Assembly (NCBI GenBank): GCA_030606465.1
Contig: JAUWGL010000018.1
Span: 1-9,729 of the forward strand
Length of the DNA: 9,729 bases
Direction: 5' to 3'
DNA from: Thermoplasmata archaeon
GTDB lineage: Archaea; Thermoplasmatota; E2; DHVEG-1
The notes under the pieces are model-generated. The model saw only the letters and a program-made list of their open reading frames with translations, was not told where the DNA came from and did no database searches. The position numbers and the translations under genes were made by a program. Shown piece by piece: positions 6,775-9,729 of this stretch; the first letter of the stretch is position 1; each line of letters starts with the position of its first letter.

Positions 6775-7512
6775 TTATTCTGACTCAATACGAGGTGCAA
6801 GTAGATAGGTGACATGTCCTTTGTTATCAGCGATATCAAACTCAACACGAATCGGATTATCATTTCCAATCATGATAGTCATTAAATCATCTCCTTTAAC
6901 AGGTTTTATCATGTTGCTGAAATAATCTATTGAAAACAAACTTTTACATTTACTTGAAACAGTAAGCTCAGTGAGTAATTTTTTCGGGAGTTTCAGATTC
7001 ACTGTATCAGTATCACCTTCAGCATACAACTCAAAACTATCCTTGTTAACTGTTAAAGCCAGATGATCCGATACTGCTTCTGAGGCACGTACACCCTGAC
7101 TAAGCTCAGATGCTTTCAATACTACTTTTGCAGGAAGATCAAGATTAGGCATCTTAGGGTCAGGCATACCTGCGGTATCAATAAGTCCCATCCTGCGGAC
7201 AAGATTACCTATTTTAATTATTAAACGGTTTGAATCCTCATCATATTCAAGAGATACCATGTCATCAGAACTTGAAAGACGCATTATACTAGCAAGCTTA
7301 TCCATATCAATTCCTAATTCCATCTCATCTGCTTTATATTCTTCAAAAGCCTTGTTTTTAATCTGTAGATCAACCATTGCAACATGTGCTGGGTCAACAG
7401 CTCTTAAAGAAATCCCTTTTGGCGTAATATTAAATTTTGCTTCATTGACCAATGGTGATGTTACATCTATTATACCTTTCAGTACCTCTGATTTTACTTT
7501 TGCGTTAAACAT
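6775..7512 (-). CDS. pcn: DNA polymerase sliding clamp PCNA
   Basis: Homotrimeric ring that tethers replicative polymerases, Fen1, ligase and other partners to DNA. At 245 residues it is full-length. Visible features are the N-terminal domain (AKFNITPKGISLRAVDPAHVAMVDL, about 25-49, whose end is the DPAHV(A/S) clamp motif), the inter-domain region with RRMGLIDTAGMPDPKMP (about 112-128), and the C-terminal YLLAPRIESE. ATG 7512 is preceded by the strong Shine-Dalgarno GGGGAGG (7524-7530) with an 11-nt spacer. GTTATAAAC on the minus strand near 7578-7586 is a possible TATA element, which would give a leader of about 45 nt. It is first in a pcn-rnp2 unit. TFS lies two genes upstream on the same strand, a neighbourhood that recurs in euryarchaea as I remember it. 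Confidence 0.97.
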   Translation of the reverse strand: MFNAKVKSEVLKGIIDVTSPLVNEAKFNITPKGISLRAVDPAHVAMVDLQIKNKAFEEYKADEMELGIDMDKLASIMRLSSSDDMVSLEYDEDSNRLIIKIGNLVRRMGLIDTAGMPDPKMPNLDLPAKVVLKASELSQGVRASEAVSDHLALTVNKDSFELYAEGDTDTVNLKLPKKLLTELTVSSKCKSLFSIDYFSNMIKPVKGDDLMTIMIGNDNPIRVEFDIADNKGHVTYLLAPRIESE

Positions 7513-7523
7513 ACTCTTTTTTT

Positions 7524-7530
7524 CCTCCCC
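7524..7530 (-). promoter_or_regulatory. Strong Shine-Dalgarno of pcn
   Basis: GGGGAGG on the minus strand, 11 nt from ATG 7512, fixes the pcn start and shows that the pcn mRNA is not leaderless. Confidence 0.7.
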
Positions 7531-7620
7531 AAAATCTTGAATTGTAAGCTGATAATGTCAAAGACAAATGCAGTTTTTGTTTATAACGATGACGGTATTT
7601 TATTTCTAATTGGGTTTAAT

Positions 7621-7644
7621 ACCCCGGAGCTCTGCTCCGGTGGT
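7621..7644. repeat. Hairpin H1 (CCGGAGC-TCT-GCTCCGG) upstream of pcn
   Basis: ACCCCGGAGC (7621-7630) pairs with GCTCCGG+T+GGT (7634-7644): ten pairs with one bulged T and a TCT loop. GTGG (7643-7646) can also pair with CCAC (7655-7658), giving a competing or second small hairpin. It is unusually GC-rich for this region. It is related to H2, 60 nt to the right, in the same orientation. Confidence 0.6.
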
Positions 7645-7663
7645 GGCTGGGAATCCACTATAG

Positions 7664-7741
7664 AAGAATTTCCGTCTTGAAAATCTGCGTAATGCCCCGA
7701 TGCTCTGCATCGATTGGGATAGCAGATTTTAGAAAATTCTT
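7664..7741. repeat. Long imperfect palindrome containing hairpin H2 (CGATGC-TCT-GCATCG)
   Basis: Three stacked stems share one axis: outer AAGAATTT (7664-7671) with AAATTCTT (7734-7741), middle AAAATCTGC (7680-7688) with GCAGATTTT (7722-7730), and inner CCC+CGATGC (7695-7703) with GCATCG+ATT+GGG (7707-7718) around a TCT loop. It lies just after the stop of the secreted-protein gene, and on the plus strand T-rich sequence follows. Possible roles are a 3'-end structure for the 7751-8428 transcript or a remnant of a small mobile element (IS200/IS605-type ends and REP-like units have such hairpins). Confidence 0.6.
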
Positions 7742-7750
7742 TTTTATTTT

Positions 7751-8428
7751 TTAAGATTCTTTTCCAGTTACAAAAGCAGTTACACCCGCAAATCCAGTTC
7801 GTATAAAAAATCCTAAAATTGAGGTATGTCCAATCCACCCAGTAAAGCCAATAAAACCTACCGCAAGAATCTGATGAGGTCCATGATATTCTTGTGTAAT
7901 ATTTTTACGACTGTCTAAACCACTAATCCTCGTGTATGCTCCCGGATCTCGAGTATATTTACAAAATCTTATTGGTACAAAGATTGCGGTTTTAAAATAA
8001 GGAGGAAGCAAAGGAAATAAATCGATTTTTTTATCTAGTTGAATTCTTATAGTAAACCTTAGATGGAGGCCTCTGCCATAAGATGAAATTCTTTTTAAAA
8101 TATATGAAGAGCTATTGTTGCCTTGGAAAAAGCTTTGCATTTCAGTATCACCTTCCATTAGTTCATTACATTTATCAGCAATAGCCTCTCCGAGATCTTG
8201 ATCTTTTTCTAATTTTATCATAACTTTTTTTGGAGTAATGGATCCATCAGGCCCGTATCGATAAACTGTTATTTCTTTAACCTGGCTAGTTGTTTCAGTT
8301 GGTAAGTTTTCTTCAGAAGTAGTTGTTTCTTCTTTTTTAAGTATTGTAGCAGATGAAATTGTCACTGCTGAAATTAAAAAGATTAAACATATAAATATTG
8401 CAATGGTTTTTTTAAATAATTTATTCAT
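7751..8428 (-). CDS. Secreted or surface protein with signal peptide, function unknown
   Basis: This 225-residue protein is not recognised. Residues 1-27 are a signal peptide (basic NKLFKK, then a hydrophobic core to ISSA); the single Cys in it is not in a lipobox. A Thr/Glu-rich linker (about 32-50) follows. Then comes a soluble region with VYRYGPDGSITPKKVMIKLE and LGEAIADKCNELMEGDTEMQ. The C-terminal part is hydrophobic and Gly-rich (GFIGFTGWIGHTS...), which could be membrane-associated or a packed beta region. No catalytic motif is visible. ATG 8428 is preceded by GGGGG at about 10 nt and by a good TATA box (8481-8490), so it has its own promoter although it sits between TFS and PCNA on the same strand. 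The stop at 7751 is followed by the H2 palindrome. Confidence 0.82.
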   Translation of the reverse strand: MNKLFKKTIAIFICLIFLISAVTISSATILKKEETTTSEENLPTETTSQVKEITVYRYGPDGSITPKKVMIKLEKDQDLGEAIADKCNELMEGDTEMQSFFQGNNSSSYILKRISSYGRGLHLRFTIRIQLDKKIDLFPLLPPYFKTAIFVPIRFCKYTRDPGAYTRISGLDSRKNITQEYHGPHQILAVGFIGFTGWIGHTSILGFFIRTGFAGVTAFVTGKES

Positions 8429-8480
8429 TTTATAATTCCCCCAAATATTCTTATAAGGCGTATATTAATATCAAGTTGTT

Positions 8481-8490
8481 AATATATAAA
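8481..8490 (-). promoter_or_regulatory. TATA box of the 7751-8428 gene
   Basis: TTTATATATT on the minus strand lies within the 67-nt gap after the TFS stop. The start site would be near 8459, leaving a 30-nt leader with the GGGGG site. The palindrome ATATTAATAT (8462-8471) lies between the TATA box and the expected start, where an operator could be, though AT-rich palindromes are common. Confidence 0.5.
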
Positions 8491-8495
8491 ACTTT

Positions 8496-8804
8496 CTAAT
8501 CCTCTCTCCACTTATATCCACATTTAGCACAAGTATAAAACCTGCTTTCAGGTTCATCACTACCTCTCATCTGCCGTAATATCCAAAAAGCCTCATTATT
8601 ATCACATTTAGGACATTTAATTTTTGTCTTCGGAAGAACATTTGTTTTATTTTTATCTTCAATAAGTGTTACTTCTCTCTTCTCCTGTTTATTCACAATT
8701 ACATTACTCCCTGATTTTTTCTTCTTAAAACCACATTTTTTACAAACAAAAAAATCACCCTCAGGGTACATAAGCACCTTACATTTAGAACAAAACATAC
8801 TCAT
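8496..8804 (-). CDS. tfs: Transcription factor S (TFIIS/RPB9-like transcript-cleavage factor)
   Basis: TFS stimulates the RNA-cleavage activity of archaeal RNA polymerase so that backtracked complexes can resume. The 102-residue length is usual. The N-terminal zinc ribbon has Cys5, Cys8, Cys21 and Cys24. A basic and variable linker (about 26-60) follows. The C-terminal zinc ribbon has CPKC (64-67) and CAKC (92-95), with QMRGSDEPESRFY between them. Asp83-Glu84 are the acidic pair that reaches the polymerase active site, so this looks like an active cleavage factor and not an inhibitory paralogue. It starts at ATG 8804, overlapping the Nudix stop as ATGA, with a near-perfect AGGAGGT (8809-8815) 5 nt upstream; ATG 8798 is a minor alternative. 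It is cotranscribed with the Nudix gene. Confidence 0.96.
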   Translation of the reverse strand: MSMFCSKCKVLMYPEGDFFVCKKCGFKKKKSGSNVIVNKQEKREVTLIEDKNKTNVLPKTKIKCPKCDNNEAFWILRQMRGSDEPESRFYTCAKCGYKWRED

Positions 8805-9202
8805 TCAAACCTCCTAAAAACATCCTTTACTATACTATCATGATCAAAAGCTAGTTCAGGTAAATGCTCCAAATCAAAAAATTTAGCCTCAGAAGCATCA
8901 TCACCACCACTTAAACAACCACCACACACATCCAACAGATAAACAACTGAGACAGTATGTCCCCGTGGATCTCGATCGGGATCAGAATAAACACCCACAA
9001 GATCATTAATCTTAGTTTCCAAGCCAGTTTCCTCCAGCACTTCCCTTATAACTGCATCCTCAGTTTTCTCCCCATATCCAACAAAACCTCCTGGAAACGC
9101 CCATTTATCTTTAAAAGGCAGATTCCTCCTTTTGATTAAAAGAAGTCTATTATTTTTCAATATTACTCCATCAACTGTCAATTTTGGGGTTTTATATTTC
9201 AT
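8801..9202 (-). CDS. Nudix hydrolase, ADP-ribose pyrophosphatase-like
   Basis: Nudix enzymes cleave nucleoside diphosphates linked to another group (X), with Mg2+ bound by the Nudix box. The box is complete: GFVGYGEKTEDAVIREVLEE followed by TGL (residues 39-61 from ATG 9202), matching GX5EX7REUXEEXGU. The flanks WAFPGG before it and YSDPDRDPRGHTVSVVY after it are typical of the COG1051 ADP-ribose pyrophosphatase-like group. Substrate is an inference only. I choose ATG 9202 (133 residues, MKYKTPKLTVDGVI) because family members usually begin this way and because a TATA box lies about 26 nt upstream, giving a leaderless mRNA. ATG 9220 would add MLCLFK. Neither has a Shine-Dalgarno. It is first in an operon with tfs, overlapping by 4 nt. 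Confidence 0.92.
   Translation of the reverse strand: MKYKTPKLTVDGVILKNNRLLLIKRRNLPFKDKWAFPGGFVGYGEKTEDAVIREVLEETGLETKINDLVGVYSDPDRDPRGHTVSVVYLLDVCGGCLSGGDDASEAKFFDLEHLPELAFDHDSIVKDVFRRFE
8809..8815 (-). promoter_or_regulatory. Strong Shine-Dalgarno of tfs inside the Nudix coding end
   Basis: AGGAGGT on the minus strand, 5 nt from ATG 8804 and inside the last codons of the Nudix gene. It supports translation of tfs from a shared mRNA and selects ATG 8804 over ATG 8798. Confidence 0.7.
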
Positions 9203-9224
9203 CTTAAAGAGGCATAACATCTTC

Positions 9225-9233
9225 TATATTTAA
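9225..9233 (-). promoter_or_regulatory. TATA box of Nudix-tfs operon, leaderless geometry
   Basis: TTAAATATA on the minus strand is centred near 9229, about 26 nt before ATG 9202. It overlaps the region just upstream of ATG 9220, which argues against that longer start. Confidence 0.45.
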
Positions 9234-9274
9234 CATTTAACAAAGAATACTTTCAATAAACATCATTTTTTTAC

Positions 9275-9439
9275 TTACTTTCTTTTAGATTCGGACATTG
9301 ATTCCCAAAAAAATGGTAACTCTTTCAGTAATTCTGACTTCCATATACTGAAGGTATTATCATCCATTTTTTCTTCTTTTTTATAATTCCCAAGAAAACT
9401 AGTGCGAGTCTCCCTTAATAAAACACTATTCTGTTTCAA
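9275..9439 (-). CDS. Possible small ORF, 54 codons, unknown
   Basis: From TTG 9439 a frame of 54 codons runs to TAA 9275. It reads MKQNSVLLRETRTSFLGNYK and later DDNTFSIWKSELLKELPFFW, ending SESKRK. The composition looks like protein (charged, two Trp, amphipathic segment) and not a random AT-rich frame. A purine-rich AGGAAGGGACGGG precedes the TTG but is not a clean Shine-Dalgarno. ATG 9367 would give 30 residues. It could be a real small protein, the remains of the C-terminus of a larger gene, or chance. The stop is 55 nt from the Nudix TATA region on the same strand. Confidence 0.3.
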   Translation of the reverse strand: MKQNSVLLRETRTSFLGNYKKEEKMDDNTFSIWKSELLKELPFFWESMSESKRK

Positions 9440-9527
9440 ATTCCCGTCCCTTCCTATATTGTGTTAAATTGTAATGTTATAATGCTTTATGTATCTTTTT
9501 TGCAGGTGAATACGTATGCAAATATGT

Positions 9528-9547
9528 AGATGTTACAAGATGTTACA
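9528..9547. repeat. Two exact tandem copies of AGATGTTACA
   Basis: The 10-mer is repeated head-to-tail without a spacer, next to the right arm of the 9-bp inverted repeat (9546-9554). Such an arrangement can be a regulator-binding direct repeat or replication slippage; two copies are too few to decide. Confidence 0.6.
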
Positions 9548-9607
9548 TTATAACTAATTTTGTTCAGTAAATTACAAAAACAATAAATCTATTCCCAACC
9601 AACAAAA

Positions 9608-9729
9608 GGGCTCGTGGTCTAGTTGGTTATGACTACAGCATTTTCACGCATATTTTCGACGAGAAAGCCGGCGAATATCTCAGCGAAAAGTACGTTATGG
9701 CATAGCACGATAACAATTATTTTTCGGCA
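9608..9729 (+). tRNA. 5' part of a tRNA gene (Val-like), interrupted or cut by the window edge
   Basis: GGGCTCG (acceptor 5' strand, 9608-9614), T8, G9 and the D-arm GTCTAGTTGGTTATGAC (9617-9633), with G10-C25, T11-A24 and C12-G23 pairs and A14/GG18-19/A21, are standard tRNA. The pattern is that of archaeal tRNA-Val as I remember it. After C25 the sequence is TACAGCATTTTCACGC. Read as loop TTTTCAC it gives anticodon UUC (Glu); read as TTCACGC it gives CAC (Val). Each reading leaves one to three extra bases before the anticodon stem. No 3' anticodon strand, no T-arm and no CGAGCCC acceptor strand occur before 9729. The tail instead forms stem-loops (9650-9678; 9684-9726 with 9694-9714 nested). 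A long intron, with the 3' exon outside the window, is the simplest reading. A split tRNA half or a disrupted gene are alternatives. Confidence 0.6.

Larger units (their letters stand above)
9203..9607. other. 405-nt stretch with no confident gene
   Basis: Apart from the Nudix promoter and the possible 54-codon frame, this stretch is AT-rich non-coding sequence. It holds an inverted repeat GTTATAATG (9476-9484) / CATTATAAC (9546-9554), inside which lie TTTGCA/TGCAAA arms around a TACGTA core, and an exact tandem duplication of AGATGTTACA (9528-9547). AATAAATCTA near 9582-9591 is the only TATA-like sequence before the tRNA and is slightly too close for standard spacing. Confidence 0.6.

Noticed and set aside
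6527..6783. Plus-strand frames opposite rnp2 (73 and 79 codons)
   Set aside because: They lie antisense to the well-supported Pop5-family gene and have low-complexity, Phe/Ser-rich translations.
7621..7741. H1/H2 as an intrinsic terminator of bacterial type
   Set aside because: On the minus strand, where the flanking genes lie, no U-run follows the hairpins; archaeal termination relies on U-runs. They are listed as repeats.
7581..7838. 85-codon minus-strand frame over the hairpins and the end of the secreted-protein gene
   Set aside because: It overlaps the C-terminal coding part of the 225-residue gene in another frame, runs through two strong hairpins and has no start signals.
8450..8471. 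Palindromes CTTATAAG and ATATTAATAT near the secreted-protein promoter
   Set aside because: Short AT-only palindromes are expected at this base composition; mentioned with the promoter but not claimed as operators.
9634..9647. Reading the anticodon as UUU (Lys)
   Set aside because: With stem ACAGC the seven-base loop would be ATTTTCA, putting C at position 37, where a purine is expected, and the D-arm/acceptor are not Lys-like.
1..9729. CRISPR arrays, defence islands, toxin-antitoxin pairs, intact insertion sequences
   Set aside because: No regularly spaced repeats, no transposase, nuclease or integrase reading frames were found; the gene content is mostly housekeeping.

Overview
This is an AT-rich archaeal chromosomal segment. 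The archaeal assignment rests on a PCNA sliding clamp, transcript-cleavage factor TFS, the Pop5-type RNase P protein Rnp2 and the archaeal-type cofactor-independent phosphoglycerate mutase. TATA-like elements about 26 nt upstream of two probable leaderless starts, mixed with strong Shine-Dalgarno sites elsewhere, agree with this. The PCNA sequence (MGLIDTAGM in the linker region, YLLAPRIESE at the C-terminus) reminds me of Thermoplasmatota or nearby Euryarchaeota. That placement is from memory and was not computed.

Layout, left to right. Positions 1-2649 (minus) hold most of a large RND/MMPL-family membrane transporter whose C-terminus lies beyond the left edge. A small double zinc-ribbon protein (2900-3178, plus) is divergent from it. 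Phosphoglycerate mutase apgM (3201-4406, minus) converges on that gene and shares an A-run/T-run terminator with it. A GNAT acetyltransferase of the spermidine/spermine N-acetyltransferase type (4564-5061, plus) is divergent from apgM. A membrane-anchored protein with an M23/lysostaphin-like beta fold but no recognisable catalytic motif (5172-6020, minus) follows. Positions 6021-6414 contain no protein gene but hold a candidate structured RNA (stem-closed unit 6226-6311, then T6).

The right half is a minus-strand information-processing run, read from right to left: Nudix hydrolase (9202-8801), TFS (8804-8496, overlapping by ATGA), a secreted protein of unknown function (8428-7751), PCNA (7512-6775) and Rnp2 (6759-6415). 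PCNA and Rnp2 form a tight pair 15 nt apart. Two related hairpins lie in the gap upstream of PCNA. The right edge (9203-9729) has no confident protein gene, a possible 54-codon ORF, short inverted and tandem repeats, and at 9608 the 5' part of a tRNA gene (Val-like). That tRNA does not close normally and is followed by more stem-loops, as expected for an intron-bearing or otherwise interrupted tRNA cut by the window edge.

Most genes are ordinary housekeeping. The unusual items are a zinc ribbon inserted in a cytoplasmic loop of the RND transporter, the 86-bp stem-closed structure with two internal hairpins, the pair of hairpins that differ by compensatory base changes, and the interrupted tRNA. 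I see no CRISPR array, intact transposase, integrase or obvious defence system.
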